From: DATBQN01 sp963755825
GTDB taxonomy: Bacteria > Acidobacteriota > Thermoanaerobaculia > Multivoradales > UBA5704
Direction: 5' to 3'
NCBI GenBank assembly: GCA_963755825.1
Contig: CAVWLA010000001.1
Location: 2,790,001 to 2,854,000, forward strand
DNA: 64,000 nt
The position numbers were made by a program, and so were the translations under genes. Shown in pieces: positions 42,040 through 50,199 of this stretch; the stretch's first letter is position 1, and each line of letters starts with the position of its first letter. The notes under the pieces are model-generated. The model saw nothing but the letters and a program-made list of their open reading frames with translations, searched no databases and was not told the origin of the DNA.

Positions 42040-44343
42040 TCAGCGCACCACGAAGGGCACCGAGTTGCTGCGCTCGCTCCCCGTCGTCGGATCGCGCACC
42101 GCCACCCGCAGCACGTAGTCGCCCGCCGCGAGGCCGGTCGGCTCGAAGGTGGCGAGCAGCTTGTCGACGCCGGCGATCCCCGTCGCCGTGCGCTCGACGG
42201 CCGAGAGCTCGCCGCCGGCGAGCGGCGTGCCGTCGGCGCCGAGCACCTGCGAGCCGACGTGGAGATCGCCCTTGCCGAGGTTGTAGGCGACGAGGCAGAG
42301 GCGCGCCTTCTCCGCCGGCGCCAGAGCCGGCCGCGCGGCGGGGACGTAGGGCTCGCCCTTGACGGTGAAGGGGTAGACGACCGACTCGACGCCGGCGCCG
42401 GCGCGCGGCTTCTCGCGCACCAGGAGCCAGCTCCCCGGCGCCTGGAAGAAGAGCGGCGGCAGCAGCTCCGGCCCGGCCGTCTCCCAGGCCGGCACCTCGA
42501 TCGCCGCCGAGGCGACGCCGGCGCGCCCGTCGATGCGATTGCGCACCAGCACGCGCACGCGGTAGCGGCCGGGGCCGAGCTCCAGGTGGCCGTAGTACTT
42601 GAGGCCGCCGGCGGCGAGCGCCTTGCCGCCCTTGCCGACGTCGAGGCCGACCACCTGCGTGAAGTAGTCCTTCATCTCGCCCTTCTCGTCGCTCACGTAG
42701 GCGTAGATCTCGATCCCCAGCATGCCCTTCTCCGCCTGGGCGGCGAGCAGGCTGCGGCCGCCGACCTCGACGATCACCGGCACGTAGGCGGCGCCGGCGC
42801 CGGCGCGGAAGGGGGCGACGAGGAGGTTCAGATCGAGATCGTGGCGCGGCACCGTCGCCGCGATCCCCTCGCCGGCGAGGAGGTTCTTCTCCAGCGGATC
42901 GAGCTCGCGGTAGGGGCGCGGCGCGAAGTAGCCGGGGCGGAAGGAGATGTGCGCGCCGGCCGGCAGGTTGGCCTTGACCTTCAGGTGGTGGTAGGCGCCG
43001 TCGGGCTTGAGATCGCCGCGCTCGAAGCTCAGCAGATAGGTGACGTCGCTCTTGCCGAGGACGCGGCCGAGCTGATCGCGCAGGTTGTTGGTGTCCTTGA
43101 AGAGCTCGCCGCCGGTCTCGTTGGCGAGGAAGAAGAGCGCGTCCTGGCCTGAACGGCGGGCGGTCTCGGCGTTGACGCTGTCGGCGCTGCCGATGCCGGC
43201 GCTGGCGCGCAGGCCGCCGATGTCGACCGCCTCGATGACGCAGTCGGCGCGGCGGAACTGCTCGAGCATCGCCTGGGTGGCGCCCTGGATCTCGGTCGAG
43301 CCGAAGCGGCTGTCGTTGTCGACGAAGTAGAGCTGATTGTTCTCGATGTTGACCTGCTCCTCCTCGCGCGCCGCGCGGCTCGCCTCGTCCGTCGAGTCGC
43401 GCCCGAGCAGCAGCCGGCTCTCGAAGCCCTCGGAGAAAAGGACGACCTGCTTCCTGCCCGGCACGCTCGCCAGCTCGCGGGCGAGGCCGCCCATGCCGCG
43501 GGTGAAGAGCTTGATCTGCGAAGTGTCGAACCCTTTCTGCATCTTGTCGGCCTGCTTCGAGATGGCGTACAGGGCATCGATGAGAAGTCCCTCGGCAGTG
43601 GAACGGGCGGCGGCCAGATCCTGCTGAGCGCTCCCCTGGGCGGCGCCGCTGGCCTCCTCGGCGAAGCTCCGCGCGCCCTCCGCCAGGAAGTGCAGCGGAT
43701 CGCTCGCCACCGCCTCTCCCGGCCGGTGCTGGCCCAGGGTGTCGATGCCGCGCGCCAGCTGCGCGCGGTCGGGGGTGAAGGTCACCACCAAGCGCGGGCC
43801 AGTCTCCAGGGTGTAGGTGGCGACGGCGGCGAGATCGGTGGGCTTCAAGGAGTGGAGCAGGAAGTCGCGCGCCGCGAGCCGCGCCCGGATCACCGCCGTG
43901 GGGTTCGAGAAGGAGAGGTCGAAGAGCAGCAGGATGCGGCGGCGGGCGGGCGACGGCGGCTGATCGAGTCGCGCCGGCGGCGCGCCGGCGGGCTCGGCGG
44001 CGGCCGGAGCGGGGCGGTCGAGATCGACGACGTCGAAGCCCGAGAGGGTCTGCCGGCGGCCTTCGTCGTAGACCTCGAAGTCCGTCGCCTTGAGGCCGCG
44101 CAGAGGCAGGCCGTCGCGGCCGATGACGTTGACCGGCACCTCGACGGAGACGACGCGCGAGCTCTCCCCAAAGGTGGCGGCCGCCCCGCGCCCGCCCGCA
44201 GCGACGGCGGCGGCGGTTGCCGCGGGCGCCGAGGTGGCCTGACCGGCGGGGCTGACCGCGGCGGCGGCGAGGAGGAAGAGGGCGAGACGGGCGAGCGGGC
44301 GCCGAGCGAGCGGCCGGCGGCGGAGGGGACGGAGCGGCTTCAT
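42040..44343 (-). CDS. Secreted VWFA-related protein (paralog 5, intact MIDAS DLSFS)
   Basis: 767 residues from ATG 44343, with AGGAG 6 bases upstream. Signal peptide, VVSVEVPVNVIGRDGLPLRG, vWA-like domain with RILLLFDLSFSNP (intact DxSxS) and GRKQVVLFSEGFESR, then RPGYFAPRPYREL and beta domains. It is the most divergent of the five, with an extra helical insertion (about 190-240, LAAARSTAEGLLIDALYAIS). It stands first among the VWFA genes, 98 bp after the TPR lipoprotein gene, and may be the founder of the array. Confidence 0.88.
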   Translation of the reverse strand: MKPLRPLRRRPLARRPLARLALFLLAAAAVSPAGQATSAPAATAAAVAAGGRGAAATFGESSRVVSVEVPVNVIGRDGLPLRGLKATDFEVYDEGRRQTLSGFDVVDLDRPAPAAAEPAGAPPARLDQPPSPARRRILLLFDLSFSNPTAVIRARLAARDFLLHSLKPTDLAAVATYTLETGPRLVVTFTPDRAQLARGIDTLGQHRPGEAVASDPLHFLAEGARSFAEEASGAAQGSAQQDLAAARSTAEGLLIDALYAISKQADKMQKGFDTSQIKLFTRGMGGLARELASVPGRKQVVLFSEGFESRLLLGRDSTDEASRAAREEEQVNIENNQLYFVDNDSRFGSTEIQGATQAMLEQFRRADCVIEAVDIGGLRASAGIGSADSVNAETARRSGQDALFFLANETGGELFKDTNNLRDQLGRVLGKSDVTYLLSFERGDLKPDGAYHHLKVKANLPAGAHISFRPGYFAPRPYRELDPLEKNLLAGEGIAATVPRHDLDLNLLVAPFRAGAGAAYVPVIVEVGGRSLLAAQAEKGMLGIEIYAYVSDEKGEMKDYFTQVVGLDVGKGGKALAAGGLKYYGHLELGPGRYRVRVLVRNRIDGRAGVASAAIEVPAWETAGPELLPPLFFQAPGSWLLVREKPRAGAGVESVVYPFTVKGEPYVPAARPALAPAEKARLCLVAYNLGKGDLHVGSQVLGADGTPLAGGELSAVERTATGIAGVDKLLATFEPTGLAAGDYVLRVAVRDPTTGSERSNSVPFVVR

Positions 44344-44441
44344 GGCGATCTCCTAGGGAGGCTGCCGGAGCGCCCGGCATTTCCTGGTCGCCGCAGAGGA
44401 AGCAGAGGGCCCGAGGGGCGCGGGGCACGGCGGTCGAGCGG

Positions 44442-45548
44442 TCACGTTCCCAGCATGCGGGCGAGCCGGTGAGCCTCGGCGCTGGTGGCGTCGAGCTGCA
44501 GCGCCCGCTCCAGGTGATGGCGGGCCTTCTCGGTTTCGCCTAGCGCCAAGTATACCTTGACGAATCCGAGGTGGACCTCGGGCAGCTCGGTGTCGAGGCG
44601 CAGGGCGCGCACCAGGTAGTCGAGCGCCTTCTGGGTGTCGCCGTCGGCGAGCGCCAGCTCGCCGCGGTAGACGAAGAAATAGGGGTTGGTGGTGTTGCCG
44701 CTCTCGATCTTCGCGAGGATCTCCTTCGCCTCGTCGCCGCGCCCCAGCTCCTGGTAGGCGCGCGCCTGGTTGGTGAGGAGGAGGGAATTGCCCGGGCTGA
44801 TCGCGAGACCGCGGCGGTAGACCTCGAGGGCGCGCTCGAGCTGGCCGCGGCGGGCGTAGCAGACCCCCAGATTGTTGATCGCCTTGTCGAAGGCGGGCGC
44901 GATGCGCGTCGCGGTCTCGATCAGCGCCTGGGCGCGGTCGAGGTCGCCGGCGAGGAGCGCCTCGGCGCCGAGGTTGTTGTAGAAGTGCGCCGCGGCGGTC
45001 AGGTCGTCGATCGGCTTGAAGTTCTTGTAGGACTTCGGCCGGTAGGGGAGGAAGTCGTAGGTCGCCAGACGGCCGTTGACGTAGAGGCCGGCGACGATGT
45101 GCCCCTGCGAGATGACGGTGTTCGCCTGCCGGTTCCACTTCTGCAGGTCGGTCACCTCGACGTAGAACGGGTCCAGCCGGCGCTCGCGCGCGATCCCCAC
45201 GAACAGGTTGACGAAGGAGAGGCAGTTGCCCTGCCGGCTGGCGAAGGTCTCGACGGCGCTCCGCGTCGGCACCATCGAATATTGGAGATCGAGGTGATGG
45301 AAGACGTAGTCGATGACGTCGTCGACCCGCCGCTCCTCCTGCGCCGACACCGGGAGCTCGCGGTCGACCTGCGCCCGCACCTTCTCGTCGAGCGCGAAGG
45401 GGACGATGATCGCGGCGGCGCTCTCGGCCCCCACCTGCGCGGCGTACTGGCCGCGGAGGTAGGCCACCGAATCGAACGGACGGTACGTCGAGCACCCGAG
45501 GGAGAGCAGGAGCGCGCCCGTGATGGCAAGCGGCCGCCGGCGGAACAT
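44442..45548 (-). CDS. Lipoprotein with transglutaminase-like domain and TPR repeats
   Basis: 368 residues from ATG 45548. Lipobox LSLGC about 20 residues in predicts a lipid-anchored protein. Residues about 85-175 resemble a transglutaminase-like/cysteine-protease core: RQGNCLSFVNLFVGIARER (Cys), SQGHIVAGLYVNGR (His) and ATYDFLPY (Asp). Five to six TPR units follow (AINNLGVCYARRGQLERALE and similar). This combination suits a periplasmic processing or scaffold protein. It is the first gene of the minus-strand run that includes all five VWFA paralogs and rlmI. Confidence 0.82.
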   Translation of the reverse strand: MFRRRPLAITGALLLSLGCSTYRPFDSVAYLRGQYAAQVGAESAAAIIVPFALDEKVRAQVDRELPVSAQEERRVDDVIDYVFHHLDLQYSMVPTRSAVETFASRQGNCLSFVNLFVGIARERRLDPFYVEVTDLQKWNRQANTVISQGHIVAGLYVNGRLATYDFLPYRPKSYKNFKPIDDLTAAAHFYNNLGAEALLAGDLDRAQALIETATRIAPAFDKAINNLGVCYARRGQLERALEVYRRGLAISPGNSLLLTNQARAYQELGRGDEAKEILAKIESGNTTNPYFFVYRGELALADGDTQKALDYLVRALRLDTELPEVHLGFVKVYLALGETEKARHHLERALQLDATSAEAHRLARMLGT

Positions 45549-45916
45549 CGGCAAAAGGATACCGCACCGAGCGAGTCCCCAGCCTCGATCCAGGAATTTG
45601 GAGAGTCCCTCCAAACGGCTGGATAACAGCTTCGAAAACAGCCGACAAGAGCGCGGATCGAAAGTGCCCAAGTCATTGATGCAGAAGAGCTTGACCGCAG
45701 GTCGCAGACGCCGGTCGGCGTGGCACCTCGATTGCTTGACCGGCCTCAGGAGGTCCGCTACACTTTGAGGTCATTCTTCTGGCTTTTGCATGGCGAAAGG
45801 AGGTGTGGCTCGCACTCGTGTCGCATCCCGTGTCAGTACTTCCCATGTTTGTCCTGGACTTTCCCCAGCTTCGGCGAAGGTCCGTCCAACCACCTGAAAG
45901 AGGGAGGTTCACCCGT
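45549..45916 (+). other. Divergent intergenic region before the TonB-dependent receptor
   Basis: These 368 bases separate the lipoprotein and receptor genes. They hold a strong plus-strand promoter (45736-45764) and a long leader of about 145 bases. The leader contains an AAAGGAGG at 45796-45803 with no properly spaced start codon. No riboswitch consensus was recognised. Confidence 0.6.
45736..45764 (+). promoter_or_regulatory. Sigma70 promoter of the TonB-dependent receptor
   Basis: TTGACC (45736-45741), an ideal 17-base spacer and TACACT (45759-45764). Transcription would start near 45771, about 145 bases before the receptor ATG. Confidence 0.7.
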
Positions 45917-48895
45917 ATGAAGAGCACCCATTTCTGGGGGCGCGCCGTCGTCGTCGCCGCGCTTCTGCTGCTGGTCACCGGCGGAGCTGCCGTGGCCCAG
46001 CTGCAGAGCGGCAACCTCTACGGTCTCGCCAAAGACACCAAGGGCGGCGCCCTGCCGGGGGTCACCGTGACCCTGCACGGCAATGGCGCTCCCCAGGTGC
46101 AGGTGACCAACGCGCAGGGGCAGTTCCGCTTCCTGAACCTGGCGCCGAGCACCTACAGCCTCAGCGCTCAGCTCGAAGGCTTCTCGACCGTCGAGGAGCC
46201 GAAGATCGACATCGCCGTCGGCCGCAACACCTCGATCGAGGTCACTCTGCAGTCGGCGATCGCCGAGACCATCACGGTCACCACGGAGAGCCCGCTGCTC
46301 GACGAGCGCAAGATCTCCACCGGCTCGACGATCTCGAAGACCGAGCTCGAGAAGATCCCCACCTCGCGCGACCCCTGGGCGGTGCTGTCGCAGGTGCCGC
46401 AGGTGCTCACCGACCGCATCAACGTCGGCGGCAACGAGAGCGGCCAGCAGTCCAACTACGTCGGCCCGGGCTCCAACGGCGACCAGTCGGTGTGGGCGGT
46501 CGACGGCGTCGTCATCACCGACGTCGGCGCGCTCGGCTCCTCGCCGACCTACTACGACTTCGACTCCTTCCAGGAGATGCAGGTCACCACGGGCGGCACC
46601 GACACCTCGCTCGCCACCGGCGGCGTCACCCTCAACATGGTGACCAAGCGCGGCACCAACGAGTGGAAGGGCTCGGCCCGCTACCTGACCGACAAGGACA
46701 GCTGGGAGTCGCAGACCAGCTTCGACACCAAGAACCTCGCCGCCGCCGGTCCGGAGAACAAGAACACGGCGCAGGCCCCCTTCAAGAACGGCAACCACAT
46801 CGTCGAGGTCGACGACTACGGCGCCGAGGTGGGCGGTCCGATCGTCAAGGACCACCTCTGGATCTGGGGTTCGTATGGCAAGCAGAAGGTCAACCTGCTG
46901 ACCATCGCCAACGTCAACGACAAGACGGACCTCGAGTCGAAGAACGCCAAGCTCAACGCGCAGATCACCAGCTCGAACTCGGGCACCCTCTTCTACCTGA
47001 ACGGCAACAAGGCCAAGGAAGGCCGCAACGCCGGTCCCACCCGTCCCCAGGAGACCACCTGGAACCAGACCGGTCCGACCGACGTCTACAAGGCCGAGGA
47101 CACCCAGATCTTCAGCTCGAGCTTCTACCTGACGGCGCTCTATTCGCACGTCGCGAGCGGCTTCAGCCTCGTCCCGCAGGGCGGCCTCGGACTCAACTCC
47201 GTGCCGTTCCGCGACAACGGCCTCGTCTGGCACAACTCCTTCGAGCAGTTCACCACCGACCGCCCGCAGGACCAGGGCAAGGTCGACGGCTCGACCTTCT
47301 TCAACACCGGCAGCGTCGCCCACGAGCTGAAGTTCGGCGCCGGCTACCGGCAGGCGAAGATCACCTCGCAGACCCGCTGGCCGGGCGCCGGCTATGAGGT
47401 CGGCGTCGGCGCGCCGAACTACGTCTACGCCATCCTGGTCCGCGACTCGGGCAACCGCGCCACGATCAAGTATGACAACGCGTGGGCGCAGGACACCCTC
47501 ACCACCGGCAACCTGACGATCAACGCCGGTCTCCGCTACGATCGCCAGCAGGGCCACAACGACCCGTCGCAGATCGCCGCCAACCCGGTCTTCCCCGACC
47601 TTCTCCCGGCGGTCAACTACGGCGGCGGCAGCGCGGGCTTCACCTGGACCTCGGTGACCCCGCGCCTCGGTCTCACCTACGCGCTCGGCAAGGATCGCAA
47701 GACCCTGCTCCGCGCCAGCTACTCGCGCTTCGCCGACCAGCTCGGCTCGGCGGTCTCGGAGTGGCTGAACCCGACCTATCCGCCGGGCTACGTCTACGGC
47801 TACGCCTTCAACAACCTCGGCAACGGCAAGCTCACCCACAGCGACTTCCAGCCGAACGGCGTCCTCGGACCGACCGTCAATCCGGTCACCGGCGGCCTCC
47901 TCAACTCGAACGCCGTCAACCCCAACCTGAAGCCGCCGAAGACCGACGAGATCCTGCTCTCCATCGAGCACTCGCTGCTCCCGGAGTTCGTCGTCGGCCT
48001 GAACCTCACCTATCGCCACCTGACCGACCAGCTCGAGGGCCAGCGTCTCGTCTTTGACGGCAACGGCCTCGATCCCTCGAACCTGAACAGCGTCGGCCGC
48101 GTCAACGTGCCGTCCGACTACATCCTCGGCCCTGCCCGCCCGTGCTACCTGCCCAACGGTCAGAGCTGCGGCAACCTCGTCTACTACATCCTGCGGCCCG
48201 GCGTCACCACCCGCAACGGCTTCTACCTCAACAACGGCGACAGCTCGCAGGACTACAAGGGCGCCTCGATCACCTTCAACAAGCGGCTCGCCAACCGGTG
48301 GAGCCTGCGCGGCAACTTCTCGGTCAACGACTGGACCTGGAACCGCTCCTCGCAGGACAATATCGACCCCACCTTCACCCTGCCGACCTCGAACGACCGC
48401 CAGCAGGGCATCCATGACGGCGACGAGGTAGTTCTGGGCTCGGGCACCGGCTCGGGCTCGAAGGGCAACGTCTTCATCAACAGCAAGTGGTCCTATGACC
48501 TGACCGGCCTCTACCAGGTCGCCCCGGATCGTCCGTGGGGCTTCAACCTGGCGGCCAACCTCTACGGCCGCCAGGGCTACCCGGCGCCGTACTTCCAGCG
48601 CTTCACTCGCCCCACCATCAACGACAACTTCGGTCTCGGCACCGCGGTGCTGTTGAACGGCGAGAAGATCGACACCTACCGTTTCCCCGACGTCAACCTG
48701 ATGGACGCGCGGATCGAGAAGGAGTTCACCCTCAAGGACGTCGGCATGACCATCGGCATCGACGTCTTCAACCTCTTCAACCAGTCGACCATCCTGCAGC
48801 GGTTCCTCGCTCTCAACCGCGGAACCGGCAACGACGTGTCGGAGATCGTCAGCCCGCGCATCTTCCGTATTGGCGCGCGGTTCAGCTTCCGCTAG
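45917..48895 (+). CDS. Oar-like TonB-dependent receptor with carboxypeptidase-regulatory domain
   Basis: 992 residues from ATG 45917, preceded by GGGAGGT. Signal peptide (VVVAALLLLVTGGAAVAQ), then a carboxypeptidase-regulatory Ig-like domain (about 35-120: LPGVTVTLHGNGAPQVQVTN), a TonB plug (TISKTELEKIPTSRDPWAVL, SVWAVDGVVITD, LNMVTKRGTNEWKG) and a large outer-membrane beta barrel ending RIFRIGARFSFR. This is the Oar/SusC-related class, expanded in Acidobacteriota. The substrate is unknown; candidates are complex glycans or peptides. A longer in-frame start at 45803 is rejected because the signal peptide begins at 45917. It is bounded by its own promoter and terminator. Confidence 0.93.
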   Translation: MKSTHFWGRAVVVAALLLLVTGGAAVAQLQSGNLYGLAKDTKGGALPGVTVTLHGNGAPQVQVTNAQGQFRFLNLAPSTYSLSAQLEGFSTVEEPKIDIAVGRNTSIEVTLQSAIAETITVTTESPLLDERKISTGSTISKTELEKIPTSRDPWAVLSQVPQVLTDRINVGGNESGQQSNYVGPGSNGDQSVWAVDGVVITDVGALGSSPTYYDFDSFQEMQVTTGGTDTSLATGGVTLNMVTKRGTNEWKGSARYLTDKDSWESQTSFDTKNLAAAGPENKNTAQAPFKNGNHIVEVDDYGAEVGGPIVKDHLWIWGSYGKQKVNLLTIANVNDKTDLESKNAKLNAQITSSNSGTLFYLNGNKAKEGRNAGPTRPQETTWNQTGPTDVYKAEDTQIFSSSFYLTALYSHVASGFSLVPQGGLGLNSVPFRDNGLVWHNSFEQFTTDRPQDQGKVDGSTFFNTGSVAHELKFGAGYRQAKITSQTRWPGAGYEVGVGAPNYVYAILVRDSGNRATIKYDNAWAQDTLTTGNLTINAGLRYDRQQGHNDPSQIAANPVFPDLLPAVNYGGGSAGFTWTSVTPRLGLTYALGKDRKTLLRASYSRFADQLGSAVSEWLNPTYPPGYVYGYAFNNLGNGKLTHSDFQPNGVLGPTVNPVTGGLLNSNAVNPNLKPPKTDEILLSIEHSLLPEFVVGLNLTYRHLTDQLEGQRLVFDGNGLDPSNLNSVGRVNVPSDYILGPARPCYLPNGQSCGNLVYYILRPGVTTRNGFYLNNGDSSQDYKGASITFNKRLANRWSLRGNFSVNDWTWNRSSQDNIDPTFTLPTSNDRQQGIHDGDEVVLGSGTGSGSKGNVFINSKWSYDLTGLYQVAPDRPWGFNLAANLYGRQGYPAPYFQRFTRPTINDNFGLGTAVLLNGEKIDTYRFPDVNLMDARIEKEFTLKDVGMTIGIDVFNLFNQSTILQRFLALNRGTGNDVSEIVSPRIFRIGARFSFR

Positions 48896-48910
48896 GCAGC
48901 TGACTCCTGG

Positions 48911-48972
48911 CGCCGGGGTCACCCCCGGCGGTCTGTTTGAACGACGCCGGGGGCGACCCCGGCGTTTTTTTT
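48911..48972 (+). terminator. Rho-independent terminator
   Basis: A 20-base arm 48911-48930 pairs with 48945-48964 (one mismatch) around a 14-base loop, followed directly by eight T (48965-48972). It is the clearest intrinsic terminator in the window and ends the receptor transcript. Confidence 0.93.
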
Positions 48973-49123
48973 ACCCCTCCGAAGCGGTAGACTCCCCGAC
49001 CGCCCGCCACGATGGCGGAGACCTGGTGTCATCGATCGGCTGCAGCCATCGGGCACCAGCCCATGCGGCGCGGCGCGCCCCGCCGCCGGCCGGCGCTCCA
49101 CGAGACCGACAAGGAGACATCCG

Positions 49124-50164
49124 ATGCGCAACCGTGGTCCTCGAGCCACCCTGCTTCTGGCCTCCCTGCTGCTCCTCGCCAGCACCGCCCTCCTCGCCCA
49201 GGCGTGGACGGGCCGCGCGCGCATGCAGGGCGACGTCCTCGACGCCGCCGGCAAGCCGATCGAAGGAGCCAAGATCACCCTCCGTCTGAGCGACGCGGGG
49301 CCCGCCCCGATGCTCACCAATGCCAAGGGCAAGTGGTCGATCCTCGGCCTCGCCGACGGCGTCTGGAAGGTGACCATCGAGAAGGAGGGCTACGTCGTCT
49401 CCGAGGGCCAGGTCAACGTCAGCCAGTACCAGCCGATGCAGCCGCTCAGCATCCGCCTGCGCGACGTGCCGAAGGAGGCGCCGAAGGCCGCCGCCGCACC
49501 GTCGGCGAGCGAGATCGCCAACGGCTTCATCGACCAGGGCAATGCCCTGATGACGGCCGCGGCGAACACCTACGAGCAGTGCGTCGCGCAGCCGCCGAGC
49601 GGCATCAACGGCAAGAGCGTCAAGACGACCTGCGAGAAGCTGGCGACGCCCAAGTACGACGAGGCGCGCGCGCTCTACCAGCAGGCCTTCGACAAGGTCG
49701 ACGCCAAGAACAAGCCGGCGATCCTCTCCGGCATCGCCCGCATCTACGCGGCCGAGGGCAACACGCCGCAGGCGATCGCCACCCTCAAGCTGGTCCTCGA
49801 GATGACCCCCGACGACCAGGCGACGATGAAGCTCCTCGTCGACCTGCTGGTCTCCTCCGGCCGCGAGGAGGAGGCGAAGCCCTACATGGCGAAGCTCCCC
49901 CAGGGCACCGCGGTCGATCCCAACGCGCTCTTGAACCTCGGCATCGACGCCTACAACAAGAAGAAGATCGATGCCGCCCTGGGCTACTTCGACCGCGTCG
50001 TCAACGATCACCCGGAGATGGCCGAGGCCTACTACTACCGCGGCCTGGTCTACCTGCAGCAGGGCAAGACGCCGCAGTCCAAGGCCGACTTCCAGAAGCT
50101 CCTCGAGCTCGACCCCAAGAACGCGCACGCCGCCGAGGTGCGGGAGTTCTTGAAGTCGCTGTGA
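49124..50164 (+). CDS. Secreted protein with carboxypeptidase-regulatory domain and TPR repeats
   Basis: 346 residues, AAGGAG 8 bases upstream. Signal peptide to about residue 26 (TALLAQA), then a regulatory Ig-like domain (MQGDVLDAAGKPIEGAKITL, GLADGVWKVTIEKEGYV), a linker, and four to five TPRs (ALYQQAFDKVDAKNKPAILS, LGIDAYNKKKIDAALGYFDR, AYYYRGLVYLQQGKTPQSKA). It shares the regulatory domain type with the receptor upstream. The three sulfatase-like genes follow after 35 bp, so it may head that operon as a periplasmic scaffold. Confidence 0.85.
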   Translation: MRNRGPRATLLLASLLLLASTALLAQAWTGRARMQGDVLDAAGKPIEGAKITLRLSDAGPAPMLTNAKGKWSILGLADGVWKVTIEKEGYVVSEGQVNVSQYQPMQPLSIRLRDVPKEAPKAAAAPSASEIANGFIDQGNALMTAAANTYEQCVAQPPSGINGKSVKTTCEKLATPKYDEARALYQQAFDKVDAKNKPAILSGIARIYAAEGNTPQAIATLKLVLEMTPDDQATMKLLVDLLVSSGREEEAKPYMAKLPQGTAVDPNALLNLGIDAYNKKKIDAALGYFDRVVNDHPEMAEAYYYRGLVYLQQGKTPQSKADFQKLLELDPKNAHAAEVREFLKSL

Positions 50165-50199
50165 GGCGCCGCGGCGGGGCCGATGGGGGGTAGCGCAGC

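Noticed and set aside
45765..45916. A cobalamin or other riboswitch before the TonB-dependent receptor
   Set aside because: No conserved riboswitch core could be recognised in the leader.
45833..48922. A 1029-codon minus-strand frame opposite the TonB-dependent receptor
   Set aside because: The receptor has a signal peptide, known domains, promoter and terminator; the antisense frame has none of these.
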